From PALSA-555 sp963821325 (lineage in GTDB: Bacteria; Actinomycetota; Acidimicrobiia; IMCC26256; PALSA-555), in the NCBI GenBank assembly GCA_963821325.1, contig CAWGDC010000006.1, positions 248,001-312,000 of the forward strand: a DNA stretch of 64,000 nt, written 5' to 3'. Positions within the stretch are counted from its first letter, which is position 1; every line of letters begins with the position of its first letter. Positions 38,251 to 48,091 of this stretch are shown piece after piece. Position numbers and translations under genes: made by a program. The notes beneath the pieces are model-generated. The model ran no database searches, was not told where the DNA came from, and saw only the letters and a program-made list of their open reading frames with translations.

Positions 38251-41024
38251 GTGACGATCGCGGCCGGGACGCTCGCGCAGCCCGCGGTGCGGGCGGCCAT
38301 CGACGCCGCCGCCGACGCGCCCCTCGCGCGCCGCACCCTCGAGCGGCTCCTCGACGCGGAGCCGCGCCTGGCCGACGACCTCGTCGACTCGCGGCGCCTC
38401 CGTGACGCGGTCGTCGCGATCGGCTGCGCGTCCCGATCACTGACCACCGCGCTCGTCCACGACCCGTCGCTCGTCGGCGCGCTCCGGGAGCCGGGCGACG
38501 ACCTCGCCCCCGCCCCACCGCCCGACCCGGGCGCGCTGCGACGCTGGAAGCAGCGCGAGCTGCTGCGGATCGCCGCGTCGGACCTGCTGGGTGAGGCCGA
38601 CCTGCCGGCCGTGGCCCGGCGCCTGGCCCGCCTCGCGGACGCCTGCCTCGGCGTCGCGGTCGAGATCGCCGCGCCGCCCCTGCCGTTCGCGGTCGTCGGG
38701 ATGGGCAAGCTCGGCGGCTGCGAGCTCAACTACGCCAGCGACGTCGACGTCCTCTTCGTCCACGACGGCGACACCGACGCCGCGCTCCGCGCCGCGCGGC
38801 GCGTCCTGGCCGCGATGAGCGAGCCGACCGAGGACGGGATCGTGTTCCGCACCGACGCGGCGCTGCGGCCCGAAGGGCACGCCGGCGCGCTGTCCCGGAC
38901 CCTCGAGAGCTACGCCGCGTGGTACGAGCGGTGGGCGCAGCCCTGGGAGTTCCAGGCGCTCCTGAAGGCCCGCCCGGTCAGCGGCGACGCCACGCTCGCG
39001 GCCCGGTTCGTCGACGAGACGCGCCCCTACGTCTGGCCCGACGTCCTCGACCCTGACACGGTGCGCGCCGCGCGGACGATGAAGGCCCGCAGCGAGGCCG
39101 AGCAGCGCCGCCGCGGCGTCGCCGCTCGGGAGCTGAAGCGCGGGCCGGGTGGGATCCGCGACGTCGAGTTCGCCGTCCAGCTGCTCCAGCTCGTCCACGG
39201 TCGCCACGACGCGTCGCTGCGGTCTCGCACGACCCTCGACGCGCTCGACGCCCTGGCCGCCGGCGGCTACGTCGAGCCCGCCGACGCGGACCAGCTCGCC
39301 CGCTCCTACACGTTCCTGCGCGCCGTCGAGCACCGCCTCCAGCTGCGTGACGAAGCCCAGACCCACACCGTGCCTGCCGACCCGGACTCCCGTGCCGCGC
39401 TGGCACGGGTGCTCGGGTACCGCGACCGACGCCCGGCGAGCGCGCTCGACGCCTTCGACGCCGACCTGCGGACCCACCAGACCGGGGTCCGCGCCGTCCA
39501 CGAGCGGCTGTTCTTCGCCCCGATCCTCGACACGCTTGCCGGCGTCGGGCATCTGACGGCGGAGGCCGCGGAGACCCGCCTCGCCGCGTTCGGCTTCGGT
39601 GACGCCGAGCACACCCGCGTCGCGCTGCGCGACCTCACCGCCGGCCTCACCCGGACGTCGCGGGTGCTGCAGGCGATGCTGCCGCTCATCCTCGACTGGC
39701 TCTCGACCACCCCGAGCCCCGACCTCGGGCTCCTCCAGCTGCGACGCCTGACTGACGGCCCGACCCGCGCGCGGCCGTCGCGGCCACGTTCCGGGACCAG
39801 CCCGGCGCGGCGGCGCGCGTGTGCCGGGTGCTGGGCACCAGCCGCGTGATCGGCGACGAGCTCGTGCGTCAACCCGACGTCGTCGAACTCCTCGGCGCCG
39901 ACGACTGGTTCGCGAGCGAGCGCAGCCCGGACGCGTTGCGCGCCGCGGCGCAGGCCGCGCTCGGCTGGCGACCCGACGCGTCGAGCCGCCACGACGGGCT
40001 GCGACGCTTCAAGCGCCGCGAGCTGCTCCGCATCGCCGCACGCGACATCGTCGGGCTCGCCCCGCTCGACGTCACCTGCCGGGAGCTCGCCGGGCTCGCC
40101 GACGGCTGCGTCGACGCCGCGCTCGCCGCGCTCCAGCCGCCGCTCCCGTTCGCGGTGATCGGCATGGGACGCCTCGGCGGGCGGGAGCTGTCGTACGCGT
40201 CGGACATCGACGTGCTCTTCGTCTACGACGGCGACGACCCGGCCGACCTCGAGACCGCCTCCGAGATCGCCCGCCAGCTCGTGTGGGCCCTCGGCGCGCC
40301 GACCGCGGCGGGCCAGACCTTCCGCGTCGACGCCAAGCTGCGCCCCGAGGGCCGGGCCGGCCCGCTCGCCCGATCCCTCGACGGGTACCGCGCCTACTAC
40401 GAGCGGTGGGCGCTCGTGTGGGAGCACCAGGCCCTGCTGCGGGCCCGACCGGTCGCCGGTGATCCCGACCTCGGTCGACGCTTCGTCGACCTGGTGCAGC
40501 CCATCGTGTACCGGGACCCGTTCCCCGAGGCGGACGCCCGCGAGGTGCGGCGGATCAAGGCCCGCGTCGAGCGCGAGCGGATCCCACCCGGCGAGGACCC
40601 CCAGTTCCACCTCAAGTCGGGCCGCGGCGCCCTGACCGACATCGAGTTCACCGTCCAGCTCCTCCAGCTCCAGCACGGCGCGACCGAGCCGAGCGTGCGC
40701 GGCCCGGCGACGCTGCCGGCGCTTGACGCGCTCGCCGCGGTCGGGCTCCTCGACCGCGACGACGCCGCCGTCCTCGCCGAGGCGTACATCTTCTGCGAGC
40801 GGGCCCGCAACGCCTGCTACCTCGTCACCGGCCGGCCCACCGACGCGCTGCCGAGCGGGGCCGACGCCACCCGGGTCGGGCGCCTGCTCGGCGAGCAGCG
40901 ACGACCCGACGCGGCGCTGCGCGACGACTTCCGGCGCGTCACCCGCCGGGCCCGCCACGTCGTCGAGCGCGTCTTCTACGGCGCGGTCGAGGACCGACCT
41001 CGGGACCCGACACCCCATCGGTAG
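38251..41024 (+). CDS. glnE: Bifunctional glutamine synthetase adenylyltransferase/deadenylase (frameshifted near 39770)
   Basis: About 924 residues in two homologous halves. First nucleotidyltransferase site AVVGMGKLGGCELNYASDVDVLF near residue 150 and second AVIGMGRLGGRELSYASDIDVLF near 640; each is followed by the PII-uridylyltransferase-like helical domain (GGIRDVEFAVQLLQL and GALTDIEFTVQLLQL). The frame breaks in a CGCGCG run near 39770 between LRRLTDGPTRA and AATFRDQPGA. The enzyme adds AMP to GlnA in nitrogen excess and removes it in limitation. GTG start at 38251. Lies beside glnA and glnA2 as in Mycobacterium (known arrangement glnA1-glnE-glnA2). Confidence 0.92.
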
Positions 41025-41116
41025 GCTCCGCCGCGTGCAGGGGGCTCGCGCGGTCGGAGCGCGCGGCGCGACGGTGGCGCCCGCGTTGGTCACCGGGATG
41101 GACCGTCGGACCGGTC

Positions 41117-41548
41117 GTGGTCGCGCTCGCCGTGGGGGCCGCGGCGTGCAGCGGCGCGGGCGCGGGCTCGACGGCCCGGTCCGCGTCGACGAGCACGACG
41201 GCGTCGACGACCACGACCACCGACGCGGCCAGCCTCCCTTGCGACGGCCCGACCGCCGTCCCGCCGGCCGTGCGCGCCAGCCCCGTCGCCGGCCTGAACC
41301 AGAACCCGACCGTCTACCAGGTCGAGAACGTGAGCACCGCGGCGTCGGACCCGACGTGGGGCCGCTTCGACACGCTCCCCATGCCCGGGCAGGAGGGCAC
41401 CTACCAGGGCGGCTCCGGGCTCGTGCAATGCGTCGGGGGGATGTGGGCCGTCACCGACTTCGGGACGGCCGAGGTCGGCTGCCCCGGGGGGGCCGCGGCG
41501 CCGCCGCCGGCGGCGGTCGCCGCCGACCTCGGGATCGACTGCCCGTAA
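41117..41548 (+). CDS. Putative lipoprotein, start uncertain
   Basis: 143 residues from a GTG at 41117: VVALAVGAAACSGAGAGS is a lipobox (AAAC), then a Ser/Thr-rich linker (STSTTASTTTTTD) and a small domain with Cys42-region LPCDGP, NQNPTVYQVENVSTAASDPTWGRFDTLP, GLVQCVGGMWAVTDFGTAEVGCPGG. The signal peptide lacks its basic start, and the frame is open upstream (RRWRPRWSPGWTVGPV) with no start codon, so a base error near 41080 is likely. No family recognised; its C-terminus resembles the secreted 'DUF' domains with paired cysteines. Convergent with glnA. Confidence 0.55.
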   Translation: MVALAVGAAACSGAGAGSTARSASTSTTASTTTTTDAASLPCDGPTAVPPAVRASPVAGLNQNPTVYQVENVSTAASDPTWGRFDTLPMPGQEGTYQGGSGLVQCVGGMWAVTDFGTAEVGCPGGAAAPPPAAVAADLGIDCP

Positions 41549-41602
41549 CGCGGCGCCGCGGGTCGTCCGTACTTCGCGTCGGCACGTCCCCGCGCCCGAC
41601 GC

Positions 41603-43040
41603 TCAGATGTCGTAATAGAGGTAGAACTCGTACGGGTGCGGGCGCAGCCGCATCGCGTCGATCTCGTTCTCCCGCTTGTAGGCACACCACGTCTCGATGA
41701 CGTCCGGCGTGAACACGTTGCCGGCCAGCAAGAAGTCGTGGTCGGCCTCCAACGCGGCGAGGGCGTCGTCGAGCGACCCGGGCACCTGCGGGACCTTCGC
41801 CAGCTCCTCCGGCGGGAGGTCGTACAGGTCACGGTCGACCGGGCTCGGCGGCTCCAGCTTGTTCTGGATGCCGTCGACGCCGGCCATCATCATCGCAGCG
41901 AACGCCAGGTACGGGTTGCACGACGGGTCGGGGCAGCGGAACTCGAGGCGCTTGGCCTTCGGGCTCTTCGAGTACAGCGGGATCCGCACCGCCGCCGACC
42001 GGTTCCGCTGCGAGTAGACGAGGTTGACCGGCGCCTCGTAGCCCGGGACGAGCCGCTTGTAGGAGTTCGTCGTCGGGTTCGAGAAGGCGATGATCGACGC
42101 GGCGTGGGTGAGCAGCCCCCCGATGTACCAGCGGGCCATGTCCGAGATGCCGCCGTAGCCCTTCTCGTCGAAGAACAGCGGCGTCTCGCCCTTCCACAGC
42201 GACTGGTGGACGTGCATCCCCGAGCCGTTGTCCATGAACACGGGCTTCGGCATGAACGTCACCGACTTGCCGCGCGCCCGGGCCACGTTCTTCGTGCAGT
42301 ACTTGTACAGCATCAGCTTGTCGGCCATGCGCAGCAGCGTGTCGAAGCGCATGTCGATCTCGGCCTGGCCGGCGGTGCCGACCTCGTGGTGCTGCACCTC
42401 GATCTCGACGCCGACGGACTCCATCACCGAGACCATCTCGGAGCGCAGGTCCTGGTAGGAGTCCATCGGCGGGACCGGGAAATAGCCCTCCTTGTACCGC
42501 GGCTTGTAGCCGAGGTTCGGGGAGCCGTCGAGCTCGAACTCGTTCCCGGAGCCCCACACGCCCTCGACCGAGTCGACGTAGTAGTAGCCGGAGTACTGGT
42601 TCTGATCGAAGCGGACCTGGTCGAAGATGTAGAACTCCGCCTCGGGCCCGAAGTACACCGTGTCGGCCAGCCCGGTGCTCTTCAGGAACTCCTCGGCCTT
42701 GCGCGACGACGTACCGCGGGTCGCGTGTGTAGGACTCCCCCGTCACCGGGTCGCGCACGAAGCAGTTCAGGTTCAGCGTCACGTGCTCCCGGAAGGGGTC
42801 GATCACCGCGGTGTTCGGGTCCGGGATCAGGAGCATGTCGGACTCCTGGATCTCCTGGAAGCCACGGATCGACGACCCGTCGAAGCCGTAGCCGTCATCG
42901 AAGCCGTCGGCGGTCAGCTCGTGGATCGGCATCGAGAAGTGCTGCATCACACCGGGCAGGTCGCAGAAGCGAAGGTCCACGAACTGTGCGCCGGCACGCT
43001 TGGCCAGATCGAGGACCTCGTTCGGGTTACGGCTCTCCAC
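41603..43040 (-). CDS. glnA: Glutamine synthetase type I, GlnA (frameshifted near 42705)
   Basis: About 479 residues. N-terminal beta-Grasp part QFVDLRFCDLPGVMQHFSMP and DGSSIRGFQEIQESDMLL; after a frame change near 42705 the catalytic part continues with FGPEAEFYIFD, NGSGMHVHQSLW, NSYKRLVPGYEAPVNLVYSQRNRSAAVRIP. The adenylylation loop reads RDLYDLPPEE with the target Tyr (codon at about 41822-41824), so this is the GSI-beta enzyme regulated by GlnE. Makes glutamine from glutamate, ammonia and ATP as a dodecamer. GTG start 43040 has GGAGGG upstream. Confidence 0.93.
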
Positions 43041-43117
43041 CTACGTACCCTCCGTTCCGGTCGGCGATCCCACCCGGCCCCACGGCCGCAGCTCGCCGAG
43101 ATCTCACGCGGGATGCT

Positions 43118-43168
43118 GTCACGCCCGGCGTGACGGGTCCCATTCGCGTCCGTGAATGCCGTGTGAAC
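43118..43168. promoter_or_regulatory. Candidate operator region between the two glutamine synthetase genes
   Basis: In the 190-bp divergent gap lies a perfect palindrome GTCACGCC-C-GGCGTGAC (43118-43134) and then a direct repeat GTGAA-6 bp-GTGAA (43152-43156 and 43163-43167). The 5-bp elements 11 bp apart recall the half-site spacing of actinobacterial GlnR boxes (GTnAC/GnAAC with 6-bp spacers). Binding is inference. Confidence 0.4.
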
Positions 43169-43230
43169 AGCACCTTTGCTCCCCGCATCCGAGGCGGGTC
43201 CCCCCGCGCCGGCCTGCCACAATTGCCCAG

Positions 43231-44557
43231 ATGCAGCACCAGCTCGACTACGTGCTGCGCACCGTCGAGGAGCGCGGCGTCCGCTTCGTGCGGCTGTGGT
43301 TCACCGACGTCCTCGGGTTCCTGAAGAGCTTCGAGATCACCCCCGCCGAGCTCGAGACCGCCCTCGAGGAGGGCATGACCTTCGACGGGTCGGCGATCGA
43401 GGGCTACAGCCGTGTCCAAGAGTCGGACATGCTGCTCCAGCCCGACGCCAACACGTTCGTGATCGTGCCGTGGCACGGCACGGACGCCCTGACGGCGCGC
43501 ATCTTCTGCGACGTGCTGCGCATCTCGAACGAGCCCTTCGAGGGTGACCCGCGCTTCGTCTTGAAGCGCAACTTGGAGCGGGCGAGGGAGAAGGGCTTCA
43601 CGTTCTACGCCGGCCCCGAGATGGAGTTCTTCTACTTCGCGTCGGCGGACGCCGCCGAGCCGCTCGACCACGCCGGGTTCTTCGACGTCACCCAGCTCGA
43701 GCAGGTGTCCGACCTGCGCAAGCAGACGATCGTGGCGCTCGAGGCGATGGGGATCCCCGTCGAGTACAGCCATCACGAGCTCGGACCGAGCCAGCACGAG
43801 ATCGACCTGCGCTACAGCGACGCGCTCGACCATGGCCGACAACGTGATCTCGTTCCGCCATGTGGTGAAGAAGATCGCCGCCGACCACGGCGTGTACGCG
43901 ACGTTCATGCCCAAGCCGCTCTCGGGCGACTTCGGCTCCGGGATGCACACCCACCTGTCGTTGTTCGAAGGCGACGTGAACGCGTTCCACGACGCGCGCG
44001 ACGACCACGGCCTCTCCAAGGTCGGGAAGTGCTTCATCGCCGGGCTCCTGTACCACGCGCGGGAGATCACCGCGGTGACGAACCAGTGGGTGAACTCCTA
44101 CAAGCGTCTCAGCGTCCGCTACGAGGCGCCGGTATACGTCTGCTGGGCCCGCAACAACCGCTCCGCGCTCGTGCGGGTGCCGGTCACGAAGGAGGGCAAG
44201 GAGAGCTCGACCCGAATCGAGTTCCGGTCGCCCGACCCGGCCTGCAACCCGTACCTGGCGTTCTCGGTGATGCTCGCCGCCGGGTTGAAGGGCATCGAGG
44301 AGAACTACGAGCTGGCGCCCGAGGCGACGAACAACATCTTCGAGCTCACACCCGAGGAGCGCGCCGCCGAGGGGATCGCGTCGCTACCCGAGTCCCTCGG
44401 GGAGGCCATCGACGTCATGGAGCATTCCGAGCTCGTCGCCGAGGCGCTCGGCGAGCACGTCTTCGAGCACTTCGTGCGCAACAAGCGTGCCGAGTGGGAC
44501 GACTACCGGGCCCAGGTCACCCCCTACGAGCTGGCCCGGTACCTCGGGACGCTGTGA
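43231..44557 (+). CDS. glnA2: GlnA2-type glutamine synthetase (frameshifted near 43830)
   Basis: About 442 residues starting MQHQLDYVLRTVEERGVRFVRLWFTDVLGFLKS, very close to mycobacterial GlnA2. Catalytic residues are kept: YAGPEMEFFYF, GSGMHTHLSLF, NSYKRLSVRYEAPVYVCWARNNRSALVRVP. At the adenylylation loop it has NIFELTPEER, Phe in place of the target Tyr, so GlnE should not modify it. The frame breaks at SDALDH/MADNV near 43830. ATG at 43231. The stop overlaps the next start (TGATG), coupling it to a response-regulator-like gene. Possible role in glutamine or D-isoglutamine/poly-glutamate synthesis. Confidence 0.9.
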
Positions 44558-45247
44558 TGGACGAGCCCCTCCTCGTCTTCCCCGACCCGGCGCCGCCCCT
44601 GCTGGCCCAGACACTGGACCTGAGCGGGCACTGCTGGAAGGCGGTCGCGAACGCGTCGGCGGCGAACGCCGCGGAACCGCGCGAGGGCTGGGTCGGCGCG
44701 GTCGTGGTGTGCGACGAGGACCCCGAGGGGGCCTTCGGGGTGTGCCGGGTGCTGCGCCGCCGCGACACCCACCAGGCGCCGGTGCTCGTGCTGATCTCCG
44801 GCGCGCAGCTCGCCGAGCTCGAGCTGCGCGAGGACCTCTTCGACGACTTCTGCCTCACGCCGTTCCACCCCCAAGAGCTCGAGGCGCGGCTCCGTCACCT
44901 GCTGTGGCGCACCGGTCGAGGGGTGCGCGCCGAGATCGTCGAGTACGGGGACATGGTCCTGAACCTCGAGACGTACCAGGCCGAGCTCGGGGACCGTCCG
45001 CTCGACCTCACCTACATGGAGTACGAGCTGCTGAAGTTCTTCGCCACCCATCCGGGGAAGGTGTTCACCCGCGAGCAGCTGCCTGTCCCGCGTCTGGGGG
45101 TACGAGTACTACGGCGGGGCGCGCACCGTGGACGTCCACGTGCGGCGGCTGCGGGCCAAGCTCGGTGAGGAGCACGCCGGCTGGATCCAGACGGTCCGCT
45201 CGGTCGGGTACCGGTTCGGGCAGACCCGCGGCGGCGTCGTCGAGTAG
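44557..45247 (+). CDS. GlnR-like OmpR-family response regulator (frameshifted near 45085)
   Basis: About 229 residues. Receiver-like domain 1-115: EGWVGAVVVCDEDPEGAFGVCRVLRRRD, VLVLISGAQLAEL, LFDDFCLTPFHPQELEARL. The conserved Lys of receivers is Thr here (CLTPF), so phosphorelay control is doubtful. C-terminal winged helix: DRPLDLTYMEYELLKFFATHPGKVFTREQL then, in another frame, WGYEYYGGARTVDVHVRRLRAKLG and TVRSVGYRF. The overall layout matches GlnR, the orphan OmpR-type nitrogen regulator of actinobacteria, and the gene is coupled to glnA2. Calling it the nitrogen regulator is inference. Ends 1 bp from the convergent small gene. Confidence 0.85.
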
Positions 45248-45394
45248 CTAGGTGCTCGTCGACGCGTCGGCCGTCGCGTCGGCGTCGGCGGACTCGAGCC
45301 AGCCGAACACGGCGCTCCACGCCGCGCCGACGAGCATCACGCCGACCGGGACGACCACCACCAGGGCCACGACGAACACGAGCGCACCGGGCAC
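45248..45394 (-). CDS. 48-residue membrane protein
   Basis: GTG at 45392-45394 starts VPGALVFVVALVVVVPVGVM, one transmembrane helix, then WSAVFGWLESADADAT and an acidic, Thr/Ser-rich tail. Good third-position GC and the clear helix support coding. TAG at 45248 abuts the response-regulator stop. No family recognised. Confidence 0.5.
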   Translation of the reverse strand: MPGALVFVVALVVVVPVGVMLVGAAWSAVFGWLESADADATADASTST

Positions 45395-45432
45395 GCCCTG
45401 ACGGTAGCGCCGCGGCCGCGCACCGTCCGCCG

Positions 45433-47146
45433 TCAGGTGCGGGCGACGCGCGCCGCCCGCGACGACCGGGCGGGGAACACCTCGGGTCGGTGACCCTCGG
45501 CGACGGTCAGCGCCTCCCAGGCCGCGGACGCGACCGCGGCGAACACGGCGTCGCTCACGGGGCGAGGCGGGCCCGGATCGTCGAGGATCGTGACGTCGAG
45601 CGGCGGCGTGGCGCGGGCTCGCAGGATCCCGAACGACCGGATCGTCAGGTCCAGGACCTCCCCGGTGGCGGGGTCGACGGCGAGGCCCTCGGTGAGGACC
45701 CAGCCGAGCGCCATGTGCGCCGCGCCCTGGCAGTAGGAGCGCAGCACGACCGCGTCGAGCGGGTCACCGGCCGCCACCCGGATCTCGACGCGCGCCAGGG
45801 CACCGGTCCCCGCGTCGAGGTGCACGGCCGCGCCGGCGAGGCCGCCGCCCGGCGCGGCGGCGACGGTGGCAAGCCGGGTGCGAGCGACCCGCTCGTCGAT
45901 GCAGCACGCCGCGCCGTCCCGCCCGGCCGCGGCGAGCGCGGCCTCGCGCAGCAGGGTCTGCTCCGCGAGCGGGAACGCCCGCAGCGCGGTCGTCGTCGAC
46001 GGTCCCGGGACGGTGACGGCCTCCCACCGCTCCTCGACCGGGACGGTGAGCACCGCGGGTGCGGGCGGCCACGTCGTCGTCTCGGCGACGACGCGACCTT
46101 CGAGGACGACGACGCCGCCACGCAGGACGGCCGTCGCCGCGATCGGCGGCCGCTTCGGACCGAGGCGCACGACGTCCTCGCGGGCGTAGACGACGCGGAC
46201 GCACCGGTCGAGCTGCGCGCTCGAGCTCCTGCGCCGCCGCCGGGGCGAGCGACGTCGCCTTCCCGCCGAACGCGCCACCGTTGGCGAGCGGCGACGCGGG
46301 CACGCCGCCGGGTTCGCACCACGACGCGTCGGGCTCGAGGTACGCCGGCTCAACCCAGCCGGTCACCAGGCGGACCCCGCCCGGGACCGCGTCCGGGAGA
46401 GCGAGCGGCGCCGGCTCGTCTCGGGTGCTGCGCCGCCCCGGCGTGGGCGCGGCCAGCGCCCGGGCCGCGGCGAGCGTGTCGGCGATCACCCACGCCTGCC
46501 CGGCGGCGTCCCGGCACTCGGCGGTAGAGCCGGGCGGTCGCGGCACCGCGACGAGCGCGTCGGGCGGCGCGGTGTCGTCGGCGAAGCCGCCGTCGCCGAG
46601 CGGGACGTCGGGCCCGACGCGCTGGGAGACGCCACCCTCGAGGGTGGCGCGGGCCGCGGCGCCGCCCAGGCGGCGCCGGCCCGGCTCGGCAGCGACCCCG
46701 GCGACGACGTCGACGACGCTGCGCCAGCCGGTGCAGCGACACAGGTGAGCGCCGAGCGACCGCTCGACTTCCGCCACTCCCCCCCGTCCGCGATCCTGGA
46801 GCGCGGCGGCCCGCAGCAGGATCCCCGGGGTGCAGAACCCGCACTGGGACGCACCGCCGCCCACGAACGCGGCGGCGAGCGACGCCCGCCGCGCCGGGTC
46901 GAGCCCTTCGAGCGTGGTGACCGCCCGGCCGGCGACGCGGGCCGCCGGCGTGACACACGCGACGCGTGCGTCACCGTCGACGAGGACGGTGCAGCAGCCG
47001 CACTGGCCCTGGGGCGCGCACCCGTCCTTCGGTGAGCGCAGCCCGAGGTGCTCTCGCAGCACCGACAGGAGCGATTCGCCGGGAGTGACGCGCACCGAGA
47101 CGGGCGCGCCGTTGCAGACGAACTCGACCTGATGCGAACCAGCCAT
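45433..47146 (-). CDS. Fusion of [2Fe-2S] CoxS-like subunit with a shortened CoxL-like molybdopterin domain (frameshifted near 46225)
   Basis: About 571 residues. Residues 1-160 are the small subunit of xanthine dehydrogenase/CO dehydrogenase: plant-type cluster CAPQGQCGCCTVLVDG and helical cluster CGFCTPGILL...CRCTGW. After a linker, the rest resembles part of the large subunit: GGAFGGK (a molybdopterin-contact motif), and, after an extra base near 46225, AQLDRCVRVVYAREDVVRLGPKRPP, SYCQGAAHMALGWVLTEGLAVDPATGEVLDLTIRSFG and DDPGPPRPVSDAV. The usual ~770-residue catalytic subunit is cut to about 350 and the C-terminal GVGE active-site Glu motif is not seen, so catalysis is doubtful. ATG at 47146. 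Confidence 0.75.
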
Positions 47147-47169
47147 CGCGCTACGGCAGGATAGGAGCG

Positions 47170-48030
47170 ATGCCTCCGGTCACCCCCAGTCGCCGCGCGT
47201 TTCTCGCCGCGTCCGCCGGTGCCGCCGTCGTCGGGGCGTTGGGCTGGCCCGACCTCGCCGGTGCGACCCGGGCGCGCGCCTCCACGGCGTTGAGCGCGCT
47301 GCTCGTCTCGAACGACCTCTACGTGTCACCGGCCCCGCAGCGGGTGGCGTTCGTCATCTACCGCGGCCCGAACCCCGACTCGGGCGCCACCGCCCGCCTC
47401 GGCCTCGCCCCGCCGGGCGCGGCCCGGGGCCAGATCGCCACCGCCGTGAAGATGAGCGCCGGCCTCCCGAAGGGTCGCGGCGTCTACGTCGTCGACGCGG
47501 TCCTCGACCAAGCCGGGACCTACCAGGGTGAGGTGCTCTTCCAGGGCCATCGACTGCCCCTCGCGCTCGAGGTCAAGGCCACCGCCGACGCGCCGATCCC
47601 GGGCGGGACGGCGTCGAGGGCCCCGTCACCGACCAAGCAGAACCCGCTCGGGGTCAACCCCATCTGCACGCGCCAGCCGCCCTGCCCCCTCCACACCGTC
47701 TCGCTGTCCGACGTCATCGGGACCGGACGACCCGTCGCCGCGCTCTTCGCCACCCCAGCGCTGTGCCAGACCCGCTACTGCGGGCCGGTGCTCGACGAGC
47801 TGCTAGTCGCGAGCACCCCGTTCCAGCACGACATCAGCTTCGTGCACGTCGAGATCTACCAGTCCCTCACCGGCGTCCAGGAGGCCCCGACGGTCCTGGC
47901 GTGGGGGATCCCGTATGAGCCGTTCTTCTTCACGATCGACGGGACCGGCGTCATCCGCGGTCGCCTCGACAGCGCGTTCGGCCGGGACGAGATCACCCCG
48001 CTGCTGCAGGCGCTCGTCACCCCGTCCTAG
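47170..48030 (+). CDS. Tat-exported thioredoxin-like protein
   Basis: 286 residues. Twin-arginine signal SRRAFLAASAGAAVVGALGWPDLAGA at the N-terminus. The C-terminal domain has FATPALCQTRYCGPVLDEL (Cys-x4-Cys where thioredoxins have CxxC), FVHVEIYQSLTGVQEAPTV and FFTIDGTGVIRGRLDSAFG, the thioredoxin-like core. A middle region is an Ig-like beta domain (VAFVIYRGPNPDSGATARL). Exported folded, probably lipid-free; likely redox or copper-related but unproven. Divergent from the CoxS/CoxL-like fusion with only 23 bp between them. Confidence 0.72.
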   Translation: MPPVTPSRRAFLAASAGAAVVGALGWPDLAGATRARASTALSALLVSNDLYVSPAPQRVAFVIYRGPNPDSGATARLGLAPPGAARGQIATAVKMSAGLPKGRGVYVVDAVLDQAGTYQGEVLFQGHRLPLALEVKATADAPIPGGTASRAPSPTKQNPLGVNPICTRQPPCPLHTVSLSDVIGTGRPVAALFATPALCQTRYCGPVLDELLVASTPFQHDISFVHVEIYQSLTGVQEAPTVLAWGIPYEPFFFTIDGTGVIRGRLDSAFGRDEITPLLQALVTPS

Positions 48031-48043
48031 TCGCTGACGCGAC

Positions 48044-48072
48044 CGGGCCCACCGGCAACGCCGGCGGGCCCG
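48044..48072. terminator. Bidirectional hairpin between convergent genes
   Basis: CGGGCCCACCGGC-AAC-GCCGGCGGGCCCG: 13-bp stem with one mismatch, in the 61-bp gap between the thioredoxin-like gene (ends 48030) and the lysine-rich gene (ends 48092). No U-run. Confidence 0.6.
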
Positions 48073-48091
48073 ACCTGGAGCTCTTGACGAA

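Noticed and set aside
42690..43835. Frame changes in both glutamine synthetase genes as programmed frameshifting
   Set aside because: No slippery heptamer or downstream pseudoknot is evident, positions differ between the two genes, and many unrelated genes in the window show the same kind of break.
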